Shown here: positions 51,701 to 60,570 of the stretch, in pieces
Numbering within the stretch: position 1 is the stretch's first letter
How the letters are laid out: each line of letters begins with the position of its first letter
From: Malurus cyaneus samueli
Taxonomy: Eukaryota > Chordata > Aves > Passeriformes > Maluridae
DNA: 64,000 bases
Reading direction: 5' to 3'
Assembly (NCBI GenBank): GCA_009741485.1
Contig: VKON01000114.1
Location: 124,001 to 188,000, forward strand
The notes under the pieces: model-generated
Database searches by the model: none
The model's input: only the letters and a program-made list of their open reading frames with translations
Told to the model about the DNA's origin: nothing
Translations under genes and position numbers: made by a program

Positions 51701-54700
51701 CTGTAAGGGTGATCACACATTGGAATTGTCTGCCCAGGGAGGTGGCACACCGTCCCTGGACGCATTTGAAAAAAGCCTGGAAGTGGCACTCATTGCCATG
51801 GTTTAGGTGATGAGGAGGTGTTGAGCCATAGGCTGGACTTGATCTTGAAGGTCTCTTCCAGCCTAGTTCATTCTGTGTGCAATTCTGTATGTTTCGTTTG
51901 AACAGTCTTCCTTCGCCTGCTTTGTTCTTCAAGCTCAGGAGTAGCCAAGGCCAAGCACAGAGAACATTCATCCGTGGCAACTCCCATGCAGGTTCTCATG
52001 CTGATTATCTGGGCTCCTTGTCAGGAAGGCTTCAAGGAGGGGGCCATCAATGCAGCATCATTATGCTACTTTAAGTGAAAATTCTGAGACTCCACAGACT
52101 CTCTACACAGACCATCCAAACACACACACCAGAGGTGCTGATCCTGAGCCCCACACAGCCATTTCTGGGAAGGCTCCAAATTCAATTCAGGAAGCTGAAA
52201 CATCTCACTGCTGAGATGAAACCAGTAATGAAATTTAGAAGTTGTCCTTGTCCCTTGACCTCAGGTTCTTCAGTCTGTTACTCAGACACTATACTACTTC
52301 AGTCTAGAGTGTATCTGTATTTTCAGGCACCTCCATTTCCATACTCAATACTGACAATAAACTGCTCACTCCCCCTTACGTGGTCCTTTTATTCCCTCCT
52401 GTCCTCCTCCTGCTGTGTGCCAGGTCCAGTGCTGGCCTGCCCATCATCATGTCCATGTTGCCAGAGCTCTTGGCTGACTCCCTGCACTCGTGGCCTTGGA
52501 AGGCAGAACAGGGCACACAGTACCAGCAGAGTATTGTGCCATGTTCTAGATTACCCTTATCTCCCACAAAGCAGCTTTCTGGGGGGCAAGCTGAGGCAGC
52601 AAGGAAGCTGCTGCCAGCCGGGCTCCTGGGCAGGGCCGGGGCTGCTTGGGGGTGCACACAGGCTTTCCTATGGGGCACCTCTCAGCAGCTGAGCTGGCTG
52701 CTGCCCACTGTGTGGGGAGAAAGCAAACACTGTCTGCTAAAATCCTGTAATCCACAATCTTTCAGAGACAAGAACAGTTCTGCCTCTACTACAAGGACCC
52801 AGAGTCAGCATAGAGCCAAACCCACACCCATCTGCCCCACTCAAGGGTTCAGCTACTACCCTGTGTCCTACCTGGGGTTTTGACAGGGTTCCTGGCTGGT
52901 TCTTGAACTCAGCTACCACCCATGGAGACAGTGCCTTACCAAAGCTGGACAAGGTGAGGGCTCTGCCAGAAAAGTGTGGGTTTGCTTTTTTTGCTGGAAG
53001 GTCCCAGTTCAGTCCCAAGCTGAACAATGATGTAAGAGGCCAATCTGATCTTCCTCCACTCCTTTGCCTCACTTATCATGGAAGGGGTTCAAAACTGTTA
53101 CCAACAGCATAGTCAATTGAACAAGACACAAAAACCACAACACTCATGAATTCTAAAGCACAGCAATCCTGCAGTCTGGAGCTCTCACCATCATCCTCTG
53201 CAGCCTGTTCTAACCATGGATTGGGAAAACCCAGTGCAATGGAACAATGTGACCAGAACAGCCCACTCATGGAGAAGCCTTTCTTAATTGGTGGAGATCA
53301 AGCCTGTAAACTACTTAGTTGAAGCAACCTTTTAGGAATGTTTACAAATACATAAACCTTAGAGAAAGATCCAGACAGGAATTGAGCTCACTAACCAACA
53401 GCTGCTGCAGCAAATAAAACTTGGTGAGTCTTGGAAGCCCAATTTGACTCACCTTGGGTTTCAAGGGAACCTATCTCAGGAATACCCAGTGAAGTACTTA
53501 ACAGTTTTCAGGACAGTGGTCCCCAAAGACTGAACACAAAGTCATCAGCAATTTTAGGCAAGTTTGGCTACTGTTATTCTGAGAAACCAGATCCCTGATC
53601 AAATTCTAAGAAGCCCCAAGTGCACTCTGCAGGCAGTGGGCACACAGGAAAGAGGAAGGCTGTCACAGTGTTTATGCACTGTCTCCTGTTTATGCACTGC
53701 TAATGGAGCAACTGGCAGTGATATTCCAACCCATATTTCTCACATCCATCCCTTCTACCAGCTGCACAGTACACTGCTCTCATTTCTCAATGCCACTGGA
53801 ACACCCCTCTGATGTTGCACGCAGGTGATCCTCTCCCCCACACACTCCCTTGGGACTTAACACTCTATTCCAGCTTCACATCCACAGAAGTGCTAATCCC
53901 TCCTGCACTGCTGGTGCAGGCTCCTTCTGATCATCTCATTTGCAACACCATATGAACTGTCTCCCCAGAACCCCGTGAATAATCTTAACCTGAGCTCCCC
54001 CTTTTATGAACACTGGTGCTCAATAGCAGACAGTCCATCTCCAGACAACACAGATAGGCAGCTGCTTTCCTGCTCAGCTATGTGAGTACTGGGGTGAACA
54101 CTTCTTTGCCTCCTTCGAAAGTGAAGAGGGGAACCCTTACATTCCAATGAACTGCTGCTGTTCTACCCTTTCTTCCCCTCACAAAGAAAGGCAGCGACAG
54201 CAAAGCAGCTGTTTTGAAGGTAAAGAGGACAATGAGCTGGAGAGAGCAGCAGCCTCCTGCAGCACCCTGAGGCTCCAGCCCTATTAAAGCCGAGGCCCTT
54301 TGCTGCTCTGTCACCATACGCTCGGGAATTCCCAGACCCAGGGACCGGGCAGGCGTGGGAGGCCATGGCTCACCCCACATCCACTCAGGCAGCAGGGCCA
54401 TAAGAGGAAGCAACTTGGAGCCTGATTTCATCTGCAAAGTACAGCGGGCACTCTCTGCTCTGGAGTAGATCCTACCCCCTCACACTCCTCTAAAAAGTCC
54501 AAATGTGGCACGTGAACCTCACCCCACAGAGACTACTGGCAGTGACCACCTTCCCAAGGGCTGGTGCCCTACCAGAGGCTGCACACACACAGACCCAGTG
54601 CACACTCACTCCATTTGTTTCCATCCTCCACAAGAGGTGAAGAAACCCTGTCCCCAACCCCTTACCTACCCCATTTTGACTTTAGTCATCAGCTTTGCTG

Positions 54701-54939
54701 TTTTTCCCAGTTCCCTCTCCCTGCCCAGAGATCTCTGCTCTCAGGTGGGACACCACACCAAACACAGGCTCCCAGCCTCCCCACAAACCATGACCCAAGC
54801 AGTGTCTTCCTGCCACCACAGACACAGCTTGGGGAAGGAGCACCCCAGTACTCACATCATCCCATTTGATGAAGCGCTCTCCCTTGCACAGGTACTCCTT
54901 CACCTCTGGGGGCTGCAGGACAGAGTTCAGCATGGACAT
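20455..54939 (-). CDS. PLCB2: PLCB2, phosphoinositide-specific phospholipase C beta 2 (complete, 32 coding exons)
   Basis: The enzyme hydrolyses PIP2 to IP3 and DAG at the plasma membrane, downstream of Gq-family alpha, G-beta-gamma and Rac; in mammals it is mainly haematopoietic and in taste cells. I joined 32 exons by splice sites, phase and homology: 3621 bases, 1206 residues plus stop, against 1185 in human. The first exon is 54856-54939 and the last is 20455-20721. Domain order: PH (1-~140), EF hands (~142-300), X box (~312-463), acidic XY linker (~464-545), Y box (~546-660), C2 (~663-790), and a Gq-binding helical and long coiled C-terminal region (~800-1206). Catalytic His327 and His374 and Ca ligands Asn328, Glu357, Asp359 and Glu408 are present at the human numbers. 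No frameshift or stop is needed. PLCB1, PLCB3 and PLCB4 are less likely, given the synteny with PAK6 and INAFM2 and the residue matches. Confidence 0.97.
20938..21024 (-). CDS. PLCB2: PLCB2 exon 31
   Basis: The exon has 29 codons (1090-1118) in phase 0-0, with acceptor TTTCAAAG and donor CAG|GTGAGG. It encodes [20 protein letters not shown], the conserved KLEEKQAA coiled-coil segment of the C-terminal domain. It stands between exon 32 and minisatellite array 2. Confidence 0.93.
21180..22870. repeat. AC-rich minisatellite array 2 (inside PLCB2 intron 30)
   Basis: About 1.7 kb of irregular tandem units, mostly built on ACACCTGGACATGGACAAAC and ACACACAGACA. It includes a pure CA run at about 21893-21918. 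The plus strand is T-poor. The unit is related to array 1 at 18950-19660. All long frames inside it, on either strand, are repeat artefacts. Confidence 0.94.
23040..23097 (-). CDS. PLCB2: PLCB2 exon 30
   Basis: The acceptor is CTTTAAAG and the donor is CGG|GTAAGT. The first base completes a split Arg codon. It encodes [19 protein letters not shown] (1071-1089), matching the INNSHIQE segment of the PLC-beta C-terminal helical domain. Confidence 0.94.
23385..23480 (-). CDS. PLCB2: PLCB2 exon 29
   Basis: The acceptor is CTCCACAG and the donor is GAGAG|GTGTGG, which is a weaker donor. It encodes residues 1039-1069, including [16 protein letters not shown] and the TSDKAAQER end, a coiled-coil segment. 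Confidence 0.93.
24866..24942 (-). CDS. PLCB2: PLCB2 exon 28
   Basis: The acceptor is CTGGAGCAG and the donor is GAAAG|GTAAAT. It encodes [20 protein letters not shown] (1013-1032) and then [15 protein letters not shown] is nearly identical to human PLCB2. Confidence 0.95.
25954..26125 (-). CDS. PLCB2: PLCB2 exon 27
   Basis: The acceptor is TTCTGCAG and the donor is GAG|GTGAGG. It encodes residues 956-1012. The first half is a variable linker, then [20 protein letters not shown] and [10 protein letters not shown] open the long C-terminal coiled coil. Confidence 0.93.
26316..26526 (-). CDS. PLCB2: PLCB2 exon 26
   Basis: The acceptor is GTATTTCAG and the donor is AAGAG|GTAAAC. It encodes residues 886-954: [20 protein letters not shown], then [16 protein letters not shown] and a basic end ([13 protein letters not shown]). 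The segment is helical and strongly basic, as expected for the membrane- and G-protein-contacting C-terminal domain. Confidence 0.94.
27011..27064 (-). CDS. PLCB2: PLCB2 exon 25
   Basis: This small exon encodes [17 protein letters not shown] (868-884), with acceptor GTTTTCAG and donor GCAG|GTAACT. Both ends are split Gly/Glu codons and the phase fits its neighbours. The sequence itself is poorly conserved. Confidence 0.88.
27237..27333 (-). CDS. PLCB2: PLCB2 exon 24
   Basis: The acceptor is GTTTAG and the donor is ACAG|GTAAGT. It encodes a Thr/Pro/Asn-rich linker (835-866; [15 protein letters not shown] and so on) between the Gq-binding helices and the C-terminal coiled domain. The human counterpart is also a low-complexity linker with NGS motifs. 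Confidence 0.9.
27418..27503 (-). CDS. PLCB2: PLCB2 exon 23 (Gq-binding helices)
   Basis: The acceptor is GTTACCAG and the donor is GAG|GTGAGT. It encodes [20 protein letters not shown] (807-826) and [14 protein letters not shown] is the conserved lead-in to the helix-turn-helix that binds activated G-alpha-q after the C2 domain in PLC-beta enzymes. Confidence 0.95.
28426..28530 (-). CDS. PLCB2: PLCB2 exon 22 (C2 end)
   Basis: The acceptor is TCTGTTCCAG and the donor is GCAG|GTGGGG. It encodes [20 protein letters not shown] (772-791) and [14 protein letters not shown], the final strands of the C2 domain, nearly identical to human. Confidence 0.97.
28788..28887 (-). CDS. PLCB2: PLCB2 exon 21 (C2)
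   Basis: The acceptor is TTCCCTTAG and the donor is CCAG|GTAAAT. It encodes [20 protein letters not shown] (738-757) and [12 protein letters not shown] of the C2 domain. Confidence 0.96.
28888..29857 (-). other. PLCB2 intron 20
   Basis: The intron is just under 1 kb, bounded by exon 20 (donor AAG|GTGAGA) and exon 21. No recognisable element lies inside it. Confidence 0.8.
29858..30022 (-). CDS. PLCB2: PLCB2 exon 20 (C2 start)
   Basis: The acceptor is GGTCACAG and the donor is AAG|GTGAGA; the exon has 55 codons (683-737). It encodes [20 protein letters not shown] and ends [15 protein letters not shown], the hallmark start of the PLC C2 domain. Confidence 0.97.
30023..30350 (-). other. PLCB2 intron 19, GC-AG type
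   Basis: The donor reads ACG|GCAAGT at 30351/30350, while the acceptor is a normal CACAG. No GT donor nearby keeps the reading frame and the conserved SVT|VLSGQ junction. The flanking bases match the donor consensus well, as is typical of GC-AG introns. Confidence 0.88.
30351..30505 (-). CDS. PLCB2: PLCB2 exon 19 (Y box to C2 boundary)
   Basis: The acceptor is ACATCTCAG-like (CTCAG) and the donor is the GC type described for intron 19. It encodes [20 protein letters not shown] (632-651), then [20 protein letters not shown], the conserved end of the Y box. Confidence 0.96.
31416..31540 (-). CDS. PLCB2: PLCB2 exon 18 (Y box)
   Basis: The acceptor is GAGCCTGTAG and the donor is ATGG|GTGAGT. 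It encodes [20 protein letters not shown] (590-609) and [19 protein letters not shown], the substrate-binding core of the Y box (the SRIYPKG and SSNY motifs). Confidence 0.98.
31800..31884 (-). CDS. PLCB2: PLCB2 exon 17 (Y box)
   Basis: The acceptor is TTTGTAG and the donor is GTACA|GTATCC. It encodes [20 protein letters not shown] (562-581) and KFPVQFV. The [10 protein letters not shown] motif is typical of the PLC-beta Y box. Confidence 0.96.
31998..32094 (-). CDS. PLCB2: PLCB2 exon 16 (start of Y box)
   Basis: The acceptor is GCTCAG and the donor is GCCA|GTAAGT. It encodes [20 protein letters not shown] (529-548) and [12 protein letters not shown], closely matching human PLCB2. Confidence 0.97.
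32787..32875 (-). CDS. PLCB2: PLCB2 exon 15 (acidic XY linker)
   Basis: The acceptor is TGGGCAG and the donor is GAG|GTGCTG, a weak donor fixed by the homologous SDE|GTAGLE junction. It encodes residues 500-528: [15 protein letters not shown] and [12 protein letters not shown]. This is the acidic autoinhibitory XY linker that covers the active site until membrane engagement. Confidence 0.93.
33654..33825 (-). CDS. PLCB2: PLCB2 exon 14 (end of X box, XY linker)
   Basis: The acceptor is CTGTTGCAG and the donor is ACTG|GTATGT. It encodes [20 protein letters not shown] (442-461) and NKKNQSLSG, the conserved end of the X box, followed by a basic and polar variable linker ([11 protein letters not shown] and so on). 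Confidence 0.96.
34941..35025 (-). CDS. PLCB2: PLCB2 exon 13 (X box)
   Basis: The acceptor is TCTCTTAG and the donor is CCA|GTACGT. It encodes [20 protein letters not shown] (414-433) and TEPLEKYP, almost identical to mammalian PLCB2. Confidence 0.98.
35396..35478 (-). CDS. PLCB2: PLCB2 exon 12 (X box)
   Basis: The acceptor is TCCTTCAG and the donor is GACTC|GTGAGT. It encodes [20 protein letters not shown] (386-405) and SFENHVD. Glu408 in SFENH is the expected Ca ligand. Confidence 0.98.
35479..37330 (-). other. PLCB2 intron 11
   Basis: This intron of about 1.85 kb has donor AAG|GTGGGG and acceptor TCCTTCAG. I see no exon, RNA gene or mobile element inside it. Confidence 0.75.
37331..37488 (-). 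CDS. PLCB2: PLCB2 exon 11 (X box, second catalytic His)
   Basis: The acceptor is GCTGCAG and the donor is AAG|GTGGGG. It encodes [20 protein letters not shown] (334-353), then [10 protein letters not shown] with Ca ligands Glu357 and Asp359, and [13 protein letters not shown] with catalytic His374. The exon is GC-rich compared with its introns. Confidence 0.98.
37723..37869 (-). CDS. PLCB2: PLCB2 exon 10 (X box start, first catalytic His)
   Basis: The acceptor is CATGCAG and the donor is ACAG|GTATGG. It encodes [20 protein letters not shown] (285-304) and [18 protein letters not shown]. His327 and Asn328 in SSHNTYL are the catalytic and Ca-binding residues. Confidence 0.98.
38063..38229 (-). 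CDS. PLCB2: PLCB2 exon 9 (EF-hand region)
   Basis: The acceptor is CACTGCAG and the donor is AGAG|GTGAGT. It encodes [20 protein letters not shown] (229-248) and [13 protein letters not shown], then a segment ending [11 protein letters not shown]. This is the conserved EF-hand 3/4 region of PLC-beta. Confidence 0.98.
38534..38634 (-). CDS. PLCB2: PLCB2 exon 8 (EF-hand region)
   Basis: The acceptor is GTTCTCAG and the donor is TCACA|GTAAGT. It encodes [20 protein letters not shown] (195-214) and [13 protein letters not shown]. Confidence 0.97.
38982..39057 (-). CDS. PLCB2: PLCB2 exon 7 (EF-hand region)
   Basis: The donor is AAG|GTAAGG. Two acceptors are possible here. The one used in this model is GGACAG|TATTTT, because it adds IFQ and restores the phase left by exon 6. 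The other is TTTTTCAG|ATGTTC, 10 bases downstream, which breaks the frame. It encodes [20 protein letters not shown] (170-189). Confidence 0.93.
41082..41135 (-). CDS. PLCB2: PLCB2 exon 6
   Basis: The acceptor is a T-rich tract ending TTTAG and the donor is GGAA|GTGAGT. It encodes [17 protein letters not shown] (152-168), the first EF-hand lead-in. Both ends are split codons that match exons 5 and 7. Confidence 0.95.
41411..41490 (-). CDS. PLCB2: PLCB2 exon 5
   Basis: The acceptor is GTTCCAG and the donor is AAAAT|GTAAGT. It encodes [20 protein letters not shown] (125-144) and YTFLEK, joining the PH domain to the EF hands. Confidence 0.96.
41569..41890 (-). mobile_element. CR1 LINE fragment, 3' end, antisense to plus
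   Basis: The sequence is a clear match to the remembered 3' end of avian CR1, read on minus. It has the GAATCATGG terminal repeat remnant at 41569, then the GGAAGGGTCC / CACCTTCGACTGGCCCAGG / CTTCCAGGGATCCAGGGGCAGCC order. It lies in PLCB2 intron 4, in the same orientation as PLCB2. The 5' boundary is approximate. Confidence 0.85.
42164..42304 (-). CDS. PLCB2: PLCB2 exon 4 (PH domain)
   Basis: The acceptor is CCTTTGCAG and the donor is AAG|GTATCG, which departs from the consensus after the GT. It encodes residues 78-124: [20 protein letters not shown], then [20 protein letters not shown] and YKENIGK. An open frame continues past the donor into the intron for many codons, but homology to the NIGK|DWAED junction fixes the exon end. 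Confidence 0.95.
45709..45745. repeat. 37-base A homopolymer
   Basis: An uninterrupted A run within PLCB2 intron 3 (poly-U in the pre-mRNA). There is no clear retro-element upstream and no target-site duplication was recognised. Confidence 0.9.
46296..46350. repeat. Homopolymer-rich imperfect inverted repeat
   Basis: A C run, then AGAAGAAAAGGGG, then CCCCC and a T run, then GCTGGT and a G run. The two halves are complementary, with a central GGGGCCCC, so a stem of more than 20 imperfect pairs can form. Confidence 0.75.
47591..47667. repeat. 20-base tandem repeat, about 4 copies
   Basis: The unit is GAGTAACTGCTTCAAACCCT; copies start at 47591, 47611, 47631 and 47651, the third being the most diverged. 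Confidence 0.93.
49539..49607 (-). CDS. PLCB2: PLCB2 exon 3 (PH domain)
   Basis: The acceptor is CTGTTGTAG and the donor is AAG|GTGAGT; the exon has 23 codons (55-77). It encodes [20 protein letters not shown] and IPK, the conserved [10 protein letters not shown] strand of the PLC-beta PH domain. The exon is too short for most ORF finders. Confidence 0.95.
51113..51190 (-). CDS. PLCB2: PLCB2 exon 2 (PH domain)
   Basis: The acceptor is TTTGTTAG and the donor is ACG|GTAAGT; the exon has 26 codons (29-54). It encodes [20 protein letters not shown] and WTHQST, closely matching the human second coding exon. Confidence 0.96.
51191..54855 (-). other. PLCB2 intron 1 (between the first two coding exons)
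   Basis: The intron of 3.7 kb contains the CR1 copy at 51465-51890. I see no other exon or RNA gene. Confidence 0.75.
51465..51890 (+). mobile_element. CR1 LINE fragment, 3' region, sense on plus
   Basis: This element of about 0.4 kb shows the familiar avian CR1 3' order: GAGGGAGCTGGGGTTG, GGAGAAAAAGGAGGCTCAGG, AAATTCTTCACTGTAAGGGT, CTGCCCAGGGAGGTGG, and ending in a CTTCCAGCCTAGTTCATTCTG remnant. It is in PLCB2 intron 1, antisense to PLCB2. Confidence 0.85.
54856..54939 (-). CDS. PLCB2: PLCB2 first coding exon
   Basis: The start ATG is at 54939-54937, chosen because [17 protein letters not shown] aligns with the human start MSLLNPVLLPP. A second ATG is two codons in. It encodes [10 protein letters not shown], the conserved start of the PH domain, and the donor is GAT|GTGAGT. 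Upstream of the ATG the frame stays open for 16 further codons, so an N-terminal extension by upstream splicing cannot be excluded. Confidence 0.93.
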
Positions 54940-57900
54940 GATCCCACAGATGTGCTTCTCAGCTACCAGAAGCAAAAGCAGCTGCACAGTTCACTCTGCC
55001 TCGGCCCCCTCTCCTCTATCTCTGCCTCTCACGTGGCAGGGCGTTCTGCCATGGCCACTGTTGGCATCAGAGAGCAAACAACCTCTTATATCCCAGCCCA
55101 ATTTAGGAGGGGCAGGGACAGGCAGGCGAGGAGTGATGAATCTGCATTGTAAATCAGCAGCTCTCCAGGCAAGCAGAGCCTCACCCAAGGTCACCCAGAG
55201 GAAGGCTGGCGATGGCTGGGGTGCTCGTGGCCACACACGTCCAGCGTCCCTCCAGGAGGGATCCACTTCTTGGAGCTGTGCTGGTGAGGCACCCGGCTCA
55301 GTGAACTTCCGCAACTCAACTTCCTTAAATGCTCTCTTGACGAAGTACAGGCATTGCCAGAAACACTCCAACAGCTTCAGCAGCTGTGGTTACACAGCAG
55401 CACAGCTCTGGCTACAAGCAGACTGCCCCCTTCATGCAACAGGCCGGATGTCCCAGGAAACAAACTCATTCCTTGCTCTGGACAGATTCCATTTCTGGGG
55501 CCACTCACTGCACTGTCCAGTCTTAAACAGTTTTCCTTTCTCTTATGGGCTCTTCTGAATGTCAGCCTCAAAGTGAGACAGACCAGCAGAGCAGCTGGAA
55601 ATTCCCCAGCTGAAATAAAACATTCCCAGAGTCCCGAGGAATTGCACTATTCTCTGGATTCACTTGGGCCTGCAGCAGATAGTTGGGACACAGAACAGAA
55701 GAGGTGGGCAAAGTGGGGATTATAGTGACAAGGCTGCAGAGAAGTGACCAAAAGCAGAACAGGTTAAAGGCAAACGGCCAAAACGAGTCTCTGCCCCTGA
55801 CCTTGGAACAAAGGAATTCCATGTGGGCAGCAGAGGAGGAAAGGAGTTCTGCTGGCTGATGGGCACTGGCAGACCTGGAGAGTGGCTTATGAAAAGACCT
55901 GAGTTTAATCTTATGGGCAAGATCAATTTTAGTCAGAGGCAGAGCCCCGCAACTAATTACAAGTGGAGATAACTGTGGTATGATTGGTGTGGATTCCCAG
56001 GCACACAGTGGGATGTCATCCTCATCTCCTAACAAAGCCAAGGTGTGGCCATTGCCATTGCTCAAGAGGGACAGGGTGCTGGCAGAAGCAGAACAGACCC
56101 TCTAAGAAGGGTCTTACAAACCCTGCCCCCATGCAAGGGGAATCAGATACATCTTTACCCCATCAGGGCTGGGAAGGAAGGAATAAGTCTGGCACTTTTG
56201 AGCAGCCTGGAAAACAGGGGGAATGGTCACTGGAGGAATTCTGAGGGCATTCTCAGGTACTAGTGGCATGAGAGATTAAGTGGTACTGTAGCAAGTGCTC
56301 CAACTGTAAAACTATAAAGGCAGGAATCAGATCTCCTGCTGAAGGAACACAGAACCCTGAGTAAACCCAACATCTTTTGTCTTTGAAAGGTTTACCTGCC
56401 AAAAAAAAACAAAACCCTGGGAATAAGAGAACTTCCAGATTTCCAGCTACCATGGCATTTTCTGCACTTATCAATCTTGCCCGTACAGGAACTGGCTGTC
56501 CAAGGGAAGGCTGTTAGCTCTGTTTCCAGTGTCATCAGGATGCCACTCAGGGAAAGTGGTTAGTCCCAAGCAGAGAAGCAGCAGATGAGAGAGGGTGTAG
56601 TGAGGAGTGCAAGTTCTCTACACTTGCCTGATCCCTTCTGCAAGGCCAGAGCAGCTTCTGGGCTGCTTTCCTTTAAGTTAGGAAGCAGCAGTGGAGAGAA
56701 TAGAGAGCATCAATCTTGCTCAGAGGTGCCTACAGTCCTCCTAGCCTCTGGAACAGACACACTGCAGGAAGGCCCTAGAGGTCACAGCTGTGAAGCAGTG
56801 AGAGGTGGGATAAGCTTTGCCAGCTGGCACTGCCAAGGGCAGGTGAGATCAGTCATAGCTACTGGATCCTGTGGCTTGACTGATATTATCACAGTTATCA
56901 CAGCTTTGTGAATCAAGTGTGCCTCCTGCCAGAACCTTCTTGCCAGGGCCTCACAGAGAGGCTGCTTCTGTCCTTCTCCCACACCCAGGTATTCATCAGT
57001 TTTCTCTGCCTCATCAACAAAGTAAGCAAGAATCCTGCCACAGCTTCACTCAAGGTCAGCTTTCCCTAAGGAATAAAACCTTAATTCCATAAGTAATAAA
57101 ATCATAACTAAGACCCAACCAAACACAAGTAGCGTGAAGAGCACTGCCCAAGCTGGTGGCTGCCCTGCAAGGCCACGTGATGCCCAACAGCAAGGGCCAA
57201 GCCCCCTTTTGCACAAAGGCTGCCACAAAACCTGCAGCTCCCTTCCTTTTGCCCACCCAGCCTCCTTATCTTCCACTTCATAGTCTGTGCTCTGTGGGAG
57301 CCTGTGTCCCTTGCATGCAGAGATGGCTGATGGAGCCATGATAGGACAGAGCAGCAGTCCTGCCCTCTGCAGAGAGCTTCAGCATCAGAGCAGGTGGGAC
57401 CAACAACACTTGAGCAGTATTTGTTTATTCCAAACATCCTTTATTTTCTCTCTCCTGGAAGGCCCATCACCTAGTGTACACTCATCCCACATCCCTCTGT
57501 CTCCTTGCTTTCTTCCCATACCTTCAACACCAGGCGTCCCACCACCTGCTCCAACAGTTTTGATGTGCAAACATTTCCCTCTTCTGTTTAATACCCCTCA
57601 TTCTCTGCCTGCTCTACCTATCCAGCAGCCTGTACCTGTCTCAAGGTGCTTGCAACAGCAAGGCAGGCAGCATCACCCTTCCAACAAGGTTTAGGAGACA
57701 AGGTTTGCAAACAATGATTTAAGCCCTGCTGTTAAAACCCCCGATGGGATGGCTCCTGACTTCCAGCAAATTACTCCATAACCCCCACCCCAGTTTACTC
57801 CTGGCATACAGAAAATCTACAAGAAATCTCTCCCAGCGCTGTTCCAGGAAAATTGCACTTTGCCATGTGTAATGCTGTCCTCTAGTGAAGAGCTGTGACA

Positions 57901-60570
57901 CTGCACATCAGCAGTGAACTCCCAGCTCTGCAAATGCCAGCCCATCCTGCTGCTCCTGGGGCTGCTCTGCCCTCAAGAGCTCTGGCAATCCGGAAAGGAT
58001 TAACGATACCATTAAGACCACAAAGCCAATATTTTCTCACCACCCTGGAAAGCAGAACTGCTGAGTATGTGTACAGGGGTATATTTTGTGTCCTGCTTTG
58101 AGCCCAAACCACAAAGCCATGGACTCCTGACAAGCTCTCAGCATGACTCTTCAGCCTGATCTGCAAAAGTCAGAGGGCAGTGGGCTGTGACGCAGAGACA
58201 AGTGGTCACAGATGCCACAAAGCCATAAAAGCAGTGAGGTCTCGTGCCAAAAAAACCAAACCAAGAAACTATCTGTCCAGCCACCACGACATGGTTGGGC
58301 CCATAATTAACTGCTCCTTGGGCAGAGTGTGCTGTGTTTACAGCACTGACAGATTTCAGTGTATTTCCAAGCAGCACAGTGTGTGCTGCAAGCAGGATCA
58401 CACCATATTTAAATATCCCATACATTCCTGCAGTGCCAAGTCACTGCTGCTCAGGGCTGGCTGGACCATGCCATTCCTGACTGCTGGGAAAAGAACAAGA
58501 CTTTCCAAGACAGGTCATTAACAGGAAAGGAAGAGCATGAGGAGCAGCAGCACACAAGCAACATGGCCATCTCATGGAACACTTCAGCAGCAGAGTAAGA
58601 ACAGGAAAGCAACTTGTACCACACCTGGAGGTGGATGCAGCCAGTTCTCCCCTGTATTCATCTCCAATAAAAAACACTGCACAGGAAATCAGGATACTAG
58701 GGGAGGAAGCCCCATTCTGTTCTTAAGCTCATCAACATTTCCTTCCCACTCCACCAGCCCCATTTACTCCAACTGCTTTCCCACTCTGCTCACAAAGCTG
58801 AACAGGTATCAGCCATGGTCTTCCCTGGCCCTTCCACAAACTTCATTTCTCCACATGACATCCCAAAGCTCTGGTTTCTGTAATGTCTAGCCTCAACCTA
58901 CAGCATTCTCCTCCTCCCTGCAAAGGCCTTTGCACAGCTCAGAGAGATGTCCCAGGCATCCCATCTAGAGTTCTGCTACTGTCAGAAGCAGGGTCTTCAT
59001 GGAGAGAATCTATCTCAAGCCAGCAATCCTCCCTTATTAAATTCTTCCCTATCCTGCAGCCCTGGGATGCTATTCACTGACTGTGATCATGGGAAATCAA
59101 TAACACAGGTCTATTTAGCTACATCCTTCAGGAGCCCTTGGAGAGCAAGCAAACATCCCACTGCGACAGGTAGCAGCAGAATTCAAGCTTTCTAGAGCAA
59201 ATTCAGACCTGAGAAGTCAAAATTAAAGGAGTTTATAAAGAACAGGAGCCTGCAGAGCAGTTTTTGGAGTGCTGGGAGGAAGGCTGTTCAGGGGCCCTGC
59301 AGCTCTCCTTCCTTGGCAGGTCCAGTCCCTGAGTGCACCATGTACCCTGGCTCTGTTTTTCCCCAGCAAGTGATTTCTTCTGTGCTCTTTAGGAAGAATC
59401 CTAGAGAGGAATAATTTGCAAGCTGTGTCTAGTGTCAGACACAGTCACTGACTTCATAAGACCCCAGAGCTCCAGTTTTGCACCACAGGAGTCCACTGAG
59501 AGCACAGCTTGGTGTTTCTGCTAAAACCCCAAGGACAAAGCAAACTCTGTTACTGCAGTTCCTTCTCGGGGGTTGTTAGCAAGGAGCTCTGTTCAGGAAA
59601 GAAAGGACACACATGTTTGCAGCTGCCTTGAGAGAAGCTCACACCCGGTTATTTGTCCACAATAAAATGAAAAGCTTTCACCTGACTTTGGCAAATACCA
59701 AGACTTCACATTTAATGAACAGAAGCCTTACCTTGCTCAAAGCCCTCAGAGCTTCGAGTAACCTCAGAAGGTTAGCAAGGAGAAGAGAGCCTTAAGAACA
59801 CCAAATTTCTTGAATAATACAATGGAATTCTGTGTTTTAGGAAGGGCAAGTCTCCACTGCAGCATGAATGAGTCACAAATAAATGCAACAGGGAGGTGAA
59901 ACTGTTGGGCAGAACACTGCAAGCCCACCACACTCACTGCATTTGATGGGAATGTTCCAACAGGTCCCCTGCATGTCTGGCCTTGTCCAAGGCCAGTTCC
60001 TGAATAGGGAAAAGTGAATACATGTTTTGACAATGAATAGATACATCTATCACATTGCTAATGATACTTGGAGGAGATGAGTGGATACAAATTTAACATT
60101 TGGTTGTGAGGTCATCTTTAGCTTAGGGACTGTTGTTCAGGCCTCAGGGCTTCAAATGAACAAGCACCAGGCAAAAACTGTTGGATTTCATTAAGCCCCA
60201 GCAACATTGACTATACATGTCAAACTTCTCCCTCTTAACTGGAATTAAGCAAGAACATAGGGAAAAGACTTGTGGGAGGTAGTAACTCATCATCAATTTC
60301 AGCTGCTGAACAAGAAAAGAGAAGCAGCTGGAGCAAACCGCCAAATTGAATGAAAACACATTGAAAAAAATACTAGTAAATCCATGTCATAGGAATTGCT
60401 ATAAATTGAGATGTATAATTACATTCAAACACATATAGCTCAAGCTATTTTGTGTATATAACCTCTAGAACACACAGAAGAGGCAATTCCATAACACAGA
60501 AAAGTTTTACCACATGGGTACCATCAGCTAATTGCATTCAGGTGTGAGACATTTGACCTTAAGGAGAACA

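Noticed and set aside
54505..55558. Long plus-strand open frames around the first PLCB2 exon
   Set aside because: They are antisense to the PLCB2 exon or lie in non-coding DNA, with no recognisable protein, splice sites or codon pattern.
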